From Callaeas wilsoni (taxonomy: Eukaryota; Chordata; Aves; Passeriformes; Callaeidae), in assembly GCA_013398955.1 (NCBI GenBank), contig VWPU01014886.1:124001-188000 (forward strand): DNA of 64,000 nucleotides, given 5' to 3'. Positions 1 to 12,416 of this stretch are shown here, one piece after another. The position numbers were made by a program, and so were the translations under genes. Under the pieces are notes generated by a model that ran no database searches, was not told the DNA's origin, and saw only the letters and a list, made by a program, of their open reading frames with translations. Numbering within the stretch: position 1 is the first letter of the stretch; each line of letters opens with the position of its first letter.

Positions 1-3000
1 TACTTAGATTCCTTTATGCAGTAACTGATGGAGAGTAAGAAGAGAAAGGTTTGACATACTTTTTGATGCACAATGAGGTAAATACTGCATTTGTATGTAT
101 TTGAGCTACATTTTACCGACAGGCTTGGGAACTTTTTAGGTGTTGAAAAGAAGGTACTTACGAGAAACAATATTATGAAAATCTTTAAGTGGCTAAGAAT
201 AGTAACAGTGCCTCTCTGAATGTGGTTGGTTCAAATATCTTCAAAACTCATGGTAAGTTTACCCAAAATTACTTTTATTAAATGCTATCACCTCTTATCA
301 ATACAACATTTATTCAATGCCACTGCTCAAAAACAAGTCAAGTAAATATCAACATCCAAATGTCATAACAAAATCAAAGCCTACTCCCAACACGTGGCAT
401 TGATGCCTGGGGCTCCTTTTCTCAAAAGAAGTTGTGAAATAAGAAGAAGTGGAAAAAAATATATTTTTCAGACAGTCTGAACATTGTCATCATTCCATAA
501 AGTTACATGAAAGAAAGAGAATACAGACTGCATAGATTTGCACCAAAAAAAGCCTAGTGTTGATGGGACAGGACAGTCATTTCTGATGCTGGAGAAAGCG
601 TGAGTGTGTGCTTTGTACTCTGAGTAGAGGGTTTAAGTTCAGTAATTTATATTTGAAATTTGCTTATGAGTTGTGGTCACAAATGCCATGGGCCAAATTT
701 GAGTATAGGCGGAATTTCCTTTCAGCTAAATCTCTTGCTGTGCTGATCCAGTTACACCAGTTGCATCTACAACTGCAAGCTTCAACTATATATGTCAATC
801 GACTTTCTGAACAATTACCACAAGCTAAGTCTTTTTTATAATCATTCAAAGAACTACTTGGATAATCTTGCATGACACATGTAAAATATCCCAACCAGAT
901 TTGTGTAAAGAAATATTAAAAACAGTGGAAAAGATTCATTGGAGCACCTCAAAGAGGAAACAGAAAAAATTTTGTAATAAAAACCAGTGAAGCAGACTGT
1001 ATGACCCTTACTAGAACAATAAAACTTACCATATAGCTCCTACTAAAATTTCTTTCAGGGAGGTTTGAAGGATAAAATCTTAAGTACATGCATTTCTTTA
1101 AAAACATTATTTCATGCTGAAACCCAAAGTTAAATACCCTTAGAGGTTACATATTTCAGAGCGTCATGTCAGTAAATTAAAGAGTTTGGTTAACAATGAA
1201 CACTGGAATTTTATCAAGAGATAATCTTAAGAGCTGTGAGAAAAGGGAATTTAAACTACAATTTATAATGAATACTGAATAGGATTAATGCTTATTTGCA
1301 TATTTTTATAGGTAATTGCTTCAGACCTGACTATATTGAAGCCACAATAAAAATAAAATTAAACAGGCTGAGTATGATAAGAAGTGGCTTCTGAGACAAA
1401 AATTTTTATCCTTTTATACTAACTGGGGGAAAAAGACACAGAAGAATACTTCAGGAGAGAATAGTCTGAAGATGGTGCAGTGCATGTTTTGAGTGAGCTC
1501 AACACCTAATACAGTAGCATCCTCCTTACACATTTTACTAGATTACAAATGTACGGACTCCACAAGAACACGCGTCTTCGCAATTATTTCAAAAAGCGAA
1601 GTCCAGACAAAGCTGAAGCTCCAACCTACACTCTTATATGATGATAGATGACACAGATGCCCCTATTCCCATCATCTGCTAGTATTCTACATGTTGTTGC
1701 TCCTTTTGGTTAGTCTTATCTCCTCTCTCAGACTTGTATCAATCACTTTGTGTTTCTTTCACACCTACACTTTCAACTAGCCTTGAACAGCTTAACCACA
1801 TTGGCAATCGGGAAAATCAGAAGCACTTGTCTCAATCTTTGTGTGACTTTTACTTCTGTTTCTTTCTCAAAGCTCTTCTTTATTTCGATGAGGAGAAAAC
1901 CCCATCATGGTGATTTTTTACTATGAGTTTATCCAGGGAGGTGACTTCTATAATATGAAATAACAACAAGGGCTATTACTTGCATTATGCCTTGGAGAGA
2001 ATAATGCAGTAGTAGTAAAAGTGGTTAAAGTAATCCTCTAACATTTAGAAGTCATTTACCCATGGGGCAAATGAAAATATAGGAAGTGCATGAACTGTGA
2101 GAGTCAGCATAATCTATTTTTATTGCTTACAAAAAAACCTTGCACATAAGTATTCTCAAACAAGATGAGGCCAAAAATGCCTAAATAGGGTACTAAATGA
2201 ATAAAATAAAGTATTATAACAATTCATGGGGTTTTTATAACCCATCATCACCATGCATAAGTATGTACCAGTCCACTGACTTTAATAAAGTCAAGATTCC
2301 AGTCTCCCACATGCTGTTCTATTGGCATAAAAACAACATACAGAAGCAATGGATGGGGTGAATAAAAAACAGAAAAGAAGCTTCATATTGCAGGACAAAT
2401 CACCTCTGTAAACCACAGCAAGAAGGAATTGCCTGAAAGTGCACAGGATGGCTTTGGGATGCAGCACTAGGTCACAGTGTTACTCTTACACATGAGACCA
2501 GATGCCTACCTGTGTGTGAAGCAACTTTCATGAGGAAGGAGGCAATATCTTCTACATCATCCATTATCATTGGAAAAAGAAGACCTTGTCTTCAGGGTAG
2601 CCCTGGACTACTTAAAATAAAGAGGTTTCCCCAAATTTTATAAGCACAGCTTACAAGGATTCAAGGACAGGCTGCCATTTTAATCACTGCAATGGGAAAT
2701 TGGACGTATAAAGGATTTTGGGACACCTGTGTTCCCTATTCTCCTTTTTCCCCAGGCCATACACATTGTATTGATTCTCAGACATCTCTCCTGGTTACAA
2801 AGCCAAACACAAACTACGGTTTCAAACAAAAATTACTTTGGTATCCTTTTGTTATGCCAACTAATTTAGACTAGCTAGAGGAATGTCATTTTTATCCTCA
2901 TTGCTCCTTTATTCACTACAAGCTTGTCATTTTCCATTGCATAATGTTGTCTGTGTTATTAACTCTACCCAGACACATAGCCAAACGCACCACAATGTTG

Positions 3001-3321
3001 TTCACATCCCTGTCATTTGCTGATTCTTTGCAAAATGTTAACGTTACAGAATATTTATACTGTTTAACAAATGTTGACATTCACATATTTAAAGTCATGA
3101 CCACACTTTAGCACTGTTTATTGCTCAGAACTTATGAGGTCACTGGAGTCCTAAAAATTCTGAGCAGTCAATTCTGTTGTTCAGTTAGAGCTGTAAATTC
3201 TTAGGAGACAGAAAGTGTCCATTTCATACTTCAAATTCATATTTTTTAGCTCATCATTTGCATGATTCCAATTCAGAAAAATAAAATTTAGTACTTACTA
3301 TTGATGCCGCTTCTTCCTTAC
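1..3321 (-). other. INPP4B: INPP4B intron (partial), downstream of the 148-nt exon
   Basis: This is AT-rich intronic sequence starting at the GTAAGG donor. I see no recognisable exon, LINE, LTR or long tandem repeat. Short open frames at 608-841 and 2692-2874 have no family resemblance and no splice context. Confidence 0.8.
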
Positions 3322-3469
3322 CTTCTCATATCCTCCTTTATGAGCAGATTTATTAGTTCTTTAGGAACATGAAAAGAGAGGGTGGTCTCAGCCATCTCTT
3401 CCCGGATCCGCATCCACTTGTTGTCAGAAGTAGGGAATCTATATAACTTACAGACTGGGTTTCTTAACA
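3322..3469 (-). CDS. INPP4B: INPP4B internal coding exon, 148 nt, conserved middle region
   Basis: Two leading bases complete a valine codon, followed by 48 codons and two trailing bases. The peptide starts [20 protein letters not shown], the most conserved stretch in this window. It continues through a [20 protein letters not shown] helix-like segment to KEDMRR. Human INPP4B has the same motif. The paralogue INPP4A diverges here (a RMYRFPTTD-type sequence), so INPP4B is the better call. The acceptor is CTCTTTGCAG and the donor is AAG|GTAAGG. It is the last coding exon visible. The next human segment (a NQEIKELGELSPHW-type sequence) was looked for at 1-3321 and not found, so that exon and the catalytic CX5R phosphatase part lie to the left of the window. 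Confidence 0.96.
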
Positions 3470-4533
3470 CTGCAAAGAGGAAAAATAATATCATTGCTTT
3501 ACTGTGGTTATAGGACTCAGAAAATTTATGACAACAACCTGCAAAAACCAATACATTCTTTTCCCACTTGCTTACAAAATTAATTTTAGAACCATTAAAA
3601 TTCTATTAAAAACATTTAAGTTTTATTTCATTTTTATACCAGCATGTGGAGGACAAAGTATTACTAGTACAGTCAATAAATCACATTTTACCAGCAGAGT
3701 AGGTAACCTTTGAATTTAAGCCTTCAAAGTAGTGAGATTGTAAATTAGACTCTCTTTTCTTACATTTAAGCTGAAGTTAGGAAAAACAGAATACACAAAT
3801 GAACAATGAACTCAATACAGTCCGCACCATTGCTTACCACCTGCTAGAACTATACACAATTCCAATAAATTGCACAAGACTCAGAGTTCAGCTGCATCTT
3901 CTTGACATGCACACATAGAAGCCATTAATACAAATAGAAGGTGTGCTTCTACATTAAAGGAAACTTGACCTTTGACCATATTAGAGTTACCTTGATCATT
4001 TGATGTGGTCAAGACACTGCCACGACATAGAAATAAATATAACAGCCCCTTCAATATGTTACACGCACTGTTTTCAGATCACCATTGCAACATGACATAA
4101 GAAAATCACATTTCTTTGTGTTTTGGAAGGTTATGTTTAAAACCCATCATGTTTTTTATTTTAAAGTTTTCACATGTTGGCTACATTTCTGTTCAGATCT
4201 TACAATGATGTTGTATAATAAAGGCGGGAAATTTCTACTCTCTCCTTTCCATCTTTTTCTTTTTTTTTTTTTACCCTGCTCTTATTCTCCAGAAAGAACA
4301 AATAGGGAAAAAGCTGAGGAAGAAAAATTTCTGTTTGACTACTTTGATAAGCTTACTTGGAGACAAATGATTGTCATTTAACACACATGTCCACAGCTTC
4401 CTAACTCGGAATGACTTTGGACAGCCATCCAAATCCTCCACTGGTACCTTTCTGTCAGCCTTCTGGAAAAAGCTGCCTTCCAGCAGGCTCTCATTGATCT
4501 GCCACTGAGTGGTCTATAACTCAAAGGAATGCC

Positions 4534-4556
4534 TTCCCCACGTGTGCTGTGGGGAA
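4534..4556. repeat. Perfect 8-bp inverted repeat, 7-base loop
   Basis: Arms TTCCCCAC and GTGGGGAA around GTGTGCT. Confidence 0.85.
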
Positions 4557-6359
4557 ACTGTTGCTGTCAAAATGACATCTGCTAATAGACATTTCAATTC
4601 ACAACTCCCTGACCCCATTAATGCTTACGTAGGCTGATTTATAGAGAATGAAAAATAAAAGATACACAAACTGTCTTGTCTATCTAAGTAATTAGGTTTT
4701 TTAATAGAAATCCTTTAAGAAAGGCCTAAAAACAAGACCAGAGATTTAAATATACTTATAAGAAACCCACTGCTGACAACTCAAAGAAGGGAGTAATGTT
4801 TAAGTAGTTGTACTGCTCTGAATTCCCATCACTCTACTGAGATGTCTTTCATCATTAGCCTTTGATGAAAAACTAGAAGCCTTTTTAGAGTCATTTTGCC
4901 TTTAGTTATTAGTGATTTTACTTTCAAAAACTAAATTCTGACTTAGTGTTATGAAATAAGCCAAAGAGATGCTTGAAATCTCTGACATACGAAGAACGGC
5001 AATTTTTCTTTACTTCTAATAATGTTCAAATATTTTTCCACACACCTTTAGGGTTTAAGGATCCTGACCACGCAGATTTAACAACAGAAAAAAGCATCTC
5101 CAAGTCCTGTGCCTATGATCAACTTTCAACCAGTGTTCGGGCTTTATTGTATCACTTGGTTAAAATATGCTCCAATGCCTATTTCCTATTTTCCATCTCT
5201 TTTGCTGAGAGTCTTGTAATCAATGAAATCAGTCTTGTCAATAATATTAACAGTTTCTGTTAATTCACAAAGGTGAGACATGGCACCAATCATCTCCCAT
5301 TAACGAGGCAGGGAATATAAATTTTCAAATGTCAGGGAGAGCTCAGGAAACTAAGGACTAATTCAGGTCTGGCCTTAAACAGAAAGCTGCCAAACCAGAT
5401 GATAATTCTGGGTTGGGTTTGGTTTTTTCTGTTGTGCCATCTGATCAGTAGGGAGCAGGCTGGTACATATTAGGACATTTTAAATGATGATACCCCAGAC
5501 AACAAAAAACTCTTCTCTTTATTTTACCTTTTTATATCTACTTCCTAAGGATTTTATCAAAGGATTTTTTTCCAAGAACAGCCCTTAAATTCACACTCAG
5601 AATCTATTACACTGAAAAATACATTAATCTGTGAGAACCTAATGCAAATGTGTAGCTGAAAAATCTCTTTCCTCCCATCTCCCCCCTGTCACCACCACAA
5701 TCATAAAGAAAAAAACAAACCCCAGAAAACTTATCAGGATTGCAGCAAGGGACAAAGAACACTGAAGATATGGATCCAAAGTCGTGACTTTTATCATTGC
5801 TAGAATTATTAAGCTCCTCTCCAGGTACTGGCTGAATTTTCAGGTCTTTGATTCAGGTCTGAATTTTCAGATGGGGATAATCTCAAGTGTGTTGTAAGTT
5901 TTTTTAAATGGTCAAATCTTATCCCCATGGGTTTAGGAAGAAAATTTCATTTACAAACTCAGAAAAAAAGCCTGGGAATTTTTCCCAAAGAATCCAAATA
6001 ATTCCAATATGCAATGTTGCTAAAACTTAAGATTGTCAATAAAAGCTACATAGTACTTGATGTTTTCCTTACAAAAAGAACTACTGAAGTCATGTGAGTC
6101 CATAAAAATCTCAGAAGTATCTTCCTTTCCAATTACAGTAACAATTAATTTCTAACTATAACAAGTTGTCTAAAACAGAATTCTAGAAGGCATGTAAAAG
6201 CACTGAAACAATAAGAATGGCAAGACTAGAATTCGCTTTTATAAAAAGTGATTATTAAAATGAGTGGAAGTTTCATAAACATAATCCGTCCTATATTTAG
6301 GCAGTGATCACGAGAGGCATTAAAAAAGTAAAATCCACATGAACTGCAGTGGTTAAGAA

Positions 6360-6390
6360 AGAGAAAAGCCTATTTTAAAAGCTTTTCTCT
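6360..6390. repeat. Perfect 10-bp inverted repeat, 11-base loop
   Basis: Arms AGAGAAAAGC and GCTTTTCTCT. Confidence 0.9.
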
Positions 6391-9128
6391 ATAGGATCAA
6401 GCCTAAAAGTCAATGCCATACATTTACCCATCCCTATTTTTGGACATTCTCATTTTTAAGTGTGAAGACCTTTGTGCTTTTTATTCCATGCAATATCCTT
6501 CACATTGCTTCCCCCAAAAGCAGAATAAAAAGATAATAAAAGATTGAATTCTCTGGTTTTATTTTCATTCCCTATTGAACATAGATCAAAGCATATCTCT
6601 GCCATATTTTAATTTACTAAGTGTTTCTATTTATATCTCTCTTTGTAGCATAGGTATATGATGTGTATTACCTCAGGAATAATAATTACAGCTTTCTTAA
6701 TTTTGCTCAATTTCAATTACTTTTATTCTCTTTTTTATTTAGAGTGCAATTTGTTTACATGCAAACAACAAGCAAACTCTCCAGCATTATAAATAAATGA
6801 CTGAATTTTGAGATGTTAATTTAATCTCTTGAGGTATAAATGGAATAGGAATAAGGCTCTGAAATACACTACTCATTTCCACTCACTCAATAAGCATCCC
6901 ATAATTCACTGGAGGACTACGAGTTCCCGATCTTAAGATTTAAATTTCAGAAGAATGCCAGTGTGCTTTCATGCCTACAGGCTTAAGGATTCACAGAGGG
7001 GTATTTTTTTCAGTTTCACCATTTTGAAGGCCTGATAAACAACAAGAAACAGAAAGTACCAGAAAGCTTTACAACAGTATATACATGTACTAAATATGTA
7101 TGAACATGCAATACATTCTCTTCTGGGGGTAGTTCTGTATGAACACAGCAGGGAAAGCAGTGCAGGCACTGTTGATATCAGGTTTCCTGACACTTCTACA
7201 TGGGTACCCATATGAGAAATCCAGTCTGTCTCCAGGCAACGCAGAGAGCCTTAATCCACAGGAAGCCCAGTCACAGAGGCAGGCTGGGCAAGAAGTGTGA
7301 TGGGTTAGGGAAAGAGGCTGACAGTATAAAATGAGAGCTAAAATTTTTTAAAAAAAGAAATCAGGAATTCAATAAAAAGAGTGGAACTGACAAAACCTGG
7401 AACCAGTACCTGGTGTCAGTAGGAAAGTGGAGGCAATGCTGGATGAGAAGAGAAAGTCACAACTACAGGAAACAGACTGAAGAGTAATTATTTATCAGAA
7501 CAAACTTCCTGTGAGTGCAAACTCTTTCCAATATCCTGCATGCTGTCATTTCTTGCATATGCACCTGCAGTTCTGCTCTTTCCCCTCAATTCTTTAAAAA
7601 AACCCCCGAAAACCAAAAAAACGACCAAAAAAAGAGCTCTCCACAGTACGTTTGACTTTATAAACCCTAGTATTGTTGAGCGGCATTTGGTTTTATATTG
7701 TGTTTGTATATGAGAACAATAAATGTAAAAACACTGTCTAGATACACTATAGAATTGCGTGCAAATATTCTCGACAAATTGATCTAGACTTCAATATTCC
7801 TAAAACCAACATCTACCTTGGAAGTTCCAACAAAATACATTCATGACCTACAGCACTTTCCCATACAAAAGTAGTCAACAAAAAACTCCAATCAAACCCA
7901 CACAATGGAGGCAACAAATAGAAAAAAAATCAGTCGTGAATCAATATCGTTCTCTGAACAGAAATGTAATTTCTTGAAGTCCCACTAATCTGGATAACCT
8001 ACAGAATCAGAATCAAAGAACTGCACTGAGTTAGACCAAATCCTTCAACTGGCTCTGTATCTAGTCTCCACGAAAAGCCATAAATAGATACCTAGAGATG
8101 CAAGATACCCTCCCTGCCTCCAGGTATTTTCAGTTCAGGAATTTCTGGAGCCAGATGTAGTTCCTGTACAGTCAGTAATTCTCAATTAACATCTTTCTCA
8201 CTTTGAATTGATGAAAAGAAATGGTAGTTGTGTGGAAGAATTTTTTCCTATTTCTGATCTAGAGTCAACAACTCACAGAAAAAAATTACAGCATTCATGC
8301 ATACATGGAAGAACCTAATTTTTGGAGGTTTTTAGTGCTTCCTTCAGACTGCAAAGCTGATCTAATAAGTCTGTCCTATCAGAGAAGTCAGATGAAAAAG
8401 TTTCAGTAAAGGTTTTAAAAGGCTGTAAAACTTCAGTAACATTCTTCTCAACTATACGCAGCAAACAGAATTCTTCACAGCGCTGTGGGTTCAGATGACC
8501 CATATAACTTATTTGTGACATTGTTACTGCAGAGTAATGGAGATTCATAAAGTTGGACTAATAAAAGTTTTATGGTACAGCATATCAACATGTAATTCTT
8601 CTCAGCATAATGAAAGAGAAATAGATCTAGTTTAACACCATGCACTCAAGCCCAGAGTTGACCTAGAATTAAGAATGACTTGCCAACAGCTCTCTTCATT
8701 GTAGGACAGATAGTTTCCAGCTCAAACTGAAATGGCCACTTCATCAGCTATGAGAAAGATTGATTGTCCCGGGTATTCACTTACAAATAATGCATAATTA
8801 TTTAACAGAATGCCATGCAATGACATGACACAAACTTATGAGGTAAATTCCATGCCCACGGAAGTCACTGACAGTCTTGAAAATCACTGAACAGTAAAAA
8901 CATAGGAGGTGAAGATTTCAGCACTGCTTCAAAAAGCATAATTGACACACATTTCCTCAAATTTCTCAGTAAAATGATAATGCTGAATATGTATAAAACA
9001 TTAAAATATTGAACTTAAACATCTGTGCAGCATTTGAAGAGACATTCATGAGCTCTGCCACAAATCTGTGTGATTTCTTCAGGACCTGACATAGCATTGC
9101 AAGAGCCATCTCTTACAGATGTTCTTAC

Positions 9129-9201
9129 CCGCATTTAAGGAAGGTAGGTTGTCTTTACCACTTATGCCTTCAGTGGCTTTACACTCACGAACCAATGCAC
9201 A
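9129..9201 (-). CDS. INPP4B: INPP4B internal coding exon, 73 nt
   Basis: The exon encodes 24 codons plus one base, starting CALVRECKATEGISGKDNLP and ending SLNA. The human counterpart reads CALVCECTAPESVSGKDNLP, so the identity is strong. The acceptor is a good pyrimidine tract ending TTCTTTTGCAG and the donor is CGG|GTAAGA. The single trailing G joins with TG from the next exon to make a valine codon. This part lies between the C2 domain and the middle region, where substitutions appear more frequent than in the flanking exons. I see no domain motif in it beyond family similarity. Confidence 0.94.
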
Positions 9202-11216
9202 CTGCAAAAGAAATACAACCACAAACGTGACACATTCAGGGGTCTAAAATAAATCTATGGCAGTTTATAAAAGGTAGGCCAAAAACCATGACTGATAATA
9301 ATATAAAATTCCCTAGTCTTAATTATAATTTACATTTTTATCTTTATATTTCTATTCCAAGATACTGTAACAGAATCAGAATTATAGCCAAGAAAATGAC
9401 AAAATATGATCAGCTGTTCCATAATAAAGCAGAAAGATTTCCTACCAGTATAGTGGCAGAAGTGCTGAGAGATATTAATAGTTTAGCTTAATAAGTAAGT
9501 TTTATTATATTTATAAGGACAAGGCACTTTAGTTTACAATAATTTTTGACAAGTTTTGTGCTTTCAAAGAGATTTCTTTAGCCAAAGTTTTCACATGCAC
9601 AATACAAGAAAATACTTCATTAATTTTTAAACAATGGAAAAGTAGAAAGCACAAAAAGTCTTCAAAACCTGCTCGCATTTTGTGATTGAAGTAATTTGTT
9701 ACACAAGTGAACCAGAATATTTATTTGATAAGATTAGTGCATAAAAGTATAAAAAGTTTATGGAAAAATCAATCAGGGTATCCTCTGTTAAATATAGTAT
9801 GACGTATATTTTTAATGCTCTTCCTACCCCCAGCCAGAATACAAATGAGAGTCTCTAAAGGTGATAGGGAGCTCTGCTCCCAGGGCTTCCCCAGTTTCTA
9901 GAAGTTCAGTGGAGAACTTAACGCAGAGAGCAAGACATGATGTACTCTCTACCAGGTGATATTCTGAAAATGAATTAAACTATCTCCTTCATCTTCCATG
10001 AGAAATTCCTGCACATAGTTTATCTAAAATTGAGCAAACCCAATTCAAAACATATTTATTTGACGTAATTAAATAACTCTACATTCTCACAATTGCATTC
10101 TCACTATCAACATATAAGCCAAGACTGTGCTGCAACTGATTTGTACAAACTGAGGACTCCTTTAAAGACCACAGAAAATACACCCGTCCTGAGGCTGGTC
10201 TCTCTTTACAAGTATTAGAAACCCCTAGAAAGATGCTCTTAACGCCTTCTGTCCTCCCCAGGCCAGACACAGCTCAATAATTACATCTCAAATAATTGCA
10301 AGGAGTCTCATTCCACATTTTGAAACGGAAGAAAAGCAAAATAAAAGAGAAAGCTGAAAAGACAGCTCATGTTGCTTATATTGTGCAAGTTTTACAGTTC
10401 AAAATCAGAAAGATTTCACATTATTTGTTGGCTTTTTGGAACTGGTCCCACTCATCTACTGTTTTAAAAAGGCATTGAAGTCCTTTGACATGTTGTGAAA
10501 AAAAGTGTAAAATCTACCCTCAGAATGTGACCTAAAAGCAGACTGGTTTGGCTAAGCAGAAAAGATATTTAAAATCATGTCCTTTTCTCAAAAAATACAG
10601 TCTTTTATGTTATTTCCAAACAACAACAACAAAAAAGCTGCATTCCCTGTAGCAATATCCACTTTCTTTTTTCCATGAAGAACAGAATACACCATAGTCT
10701 TAAGCAGTAAACCATCACATTAGGGCTGCAAAAATTGTGTGCTCCTATGAAATGCAACTGAACCTGCCCCTCTGCAAGGGAATTCACCTCTTCTTTGGCT
10801 TGCCTGTCTGTCATTCTTCCCAGCTTTTCAGTATTGTGGGCACAGATTGCAAATAAAAATCAACATGAACAGAACTACAAGGGCAGAAAGCAGAGCAGCT
10901 ATCCAAGAAAAAAGAAGCCATATTTATGGCATCTCTCTGGACAGTTTTTTGATCAGAAGTGATCAAATACATTCAGTTGAGATAAAAATTAGCTATTTTT
11001 TTCTTAAAGAAGGAAAGGGACTAGAAAACTCAGGTCAGAATATTACTCTACATTTTCATGAGGTTTTCTTTTTTTTGGTTGATAGAGCTACGTGTAAGTA
11101 GCACTTACTCCAGAAATTTTGTTTTAAGTCCTTAACCCAATTTGCTAATTAGTATTTTAGACATCTGGTACAACTGATCATTCTAATTAACTTCGTGCAA
11201 TAGACTGAGTTTCTAC
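9202..11216 (-). other. INPP4B: INPP4B intron between the 112-nt and 73-nt exons
   Basis: This is a complete intron of 2015 bp and is AT-rich. I saw nothing in it beyond short A-runs and small chance open frames. Confidence 0.8.
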
Positions 11217-11328
11217 CTTTTGATCCTGGGTATCTGCTGTGATGTGGTCTGTTTCTCCCTCCTCTAGCTCTCCCATCTTCACAAGATTGACTTCAATGGT
11301 ACCAACTGTCTTTCCACCATCAGATGTT
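11217..11328 (-). CDS. INPP4B: INPP4B internal coding exon, 112 nt, post-C2 segment
   Basis: One leading base completes an arginine codon, followed by 37 codons that start [20 protein letters not shown] and continue through an acidic [16 protein letters not shown] stretch. The human protein has a closely matching SDGGK-VGTIEV-VVKMGE then DHITTD-QGQK run. The acceptor is TTTATTCCAG behind eight T, and the donor is AAG|GTAGAA. The donor has A at +4 and +5 rather than the usual AG, so it is slightly weak. The exon ends at a codon boundary and the next exon starts at one, so they join with no stop. The acidic stretch is probably a surface linker between the C2 domain and the central helical region. 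Confidence 0.95.
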
Positions 11329-12333
11329 CTGGAATAAAAAAAACAGTCCATGACACTGGGTCACTTGCAGCACCAAATTCTTTCAATTAAAATATTGTCA
11401 GTAAATATTTAGTCCCCTCTCCATTCTGTACAGTTGCAGTCACCTGTATTGAATTGGTTATCTACCATCACAAACCAAACGTTAACGAGGCAACTTCTTT
11501 AGGGCAATGAAAGTTTTAATCACAAAACTGAGGACTAGTAAGAGCTATAAATGGTGCATGAATCTGTGAATACTGTCAGGTTTTCATTCTAGACCTTATC
11601 CTGTCTGTGGACCACCGGATAAAGGGCTGTAATACTGCACCAATATTCCACTTAAGATCTGAAATCCCACTGCAGAGTACATGGCTGTTTCCTAACAATC
11701 TGCAAAGAAAGGACATACTCAGTGTATTAATAAAACCCATGCAAAACCAAAACAATGAAACTAATCTGAATATCACTTTTTCTGTTGTAATCCCTCCACA
11801 GAGTAATTATTCAGAATCCATCTCATTTCTTGATCTATATGGGAATGGTAATACAGTTCCAGGTAAATTCCTTTATTATCATCTCCACAAATAGTTTACT
11901 TCCAATTAATCAAAAACAAATAACAATTCAGATGTACATCACCAAGAAAAGAGTATCATTGACTCTCTTTTGGAAGAGACAAGGGTTTAAACTCCAGAAA
12001 GATACCAAGTGCTTTTTCAGCTTTCACTGACAGCATAGCACCAAGGTTAATGGCACAGTCTATCTCCTCTGGCTTATTCTGAACAGCTGGATTTTTTGAA
12101 AGAAAGGAAAGAAGAGTAACAGACCATTTTATAATAATGAGGAAAGGGTAACAAAAGGCACCAAGAAAAAATAGGTAAAAGGAAATGATGAGAATAAGTT
12201 CAGCAGAATTACAAAAACACAGCAAGGAAAGTGAATCTAAATAAATATGTTTGGGGCAATACCGTGTATTATCTGAGAAGTGAAAATGAAGAGTGATGAA
12301 TCAGGCAAAAAGAATACATAGAAAAGTTCAATG

Positions 12334-12416
12334 TCATAAAATCATAAAATGACAGAATTGTTGAATATACTGAGTTAAAAGGGACCCATTAGAATCATCA
12401 AGTCCAACTCCTACAG
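12334..12416 (-). mobile_element. CR1 LINE 3' tail, degraded
   Basis: The plus strand shows CATAAAATCATAAAATGACAG followed by about 70 bases resembling the antisense CR1 3' end, including GGGACC and AATCATCAAGTCCAACTCC. That ending is a common signature at the 3' terminus of avian CR1 copies. The CR1 sense strand is minus, the same as the gene. The copy is heavily 5'-truncated and diverged. Confidence 0.7.

Larger units (their letters stand above)
3470..9128 (-). other. INPP4B: INPP4B intron between the 73-nt and 148-nt exons
   Basis: This is a complete intron of 5659 bp with GTAAGA donor and TTTGCAG acceptor. It is AT-rich. It contains perfect inverted repeats at 4534-4556 and 6360-6390, a 12-bp direct repeat at 5832-5843 and 5859-5870, and an A/C-rich stretch near 7590-7640. 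One minus-strand open frame at 8315-8548 is discussed in the findings. No transposon was recognised. Confidence 0.8.
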
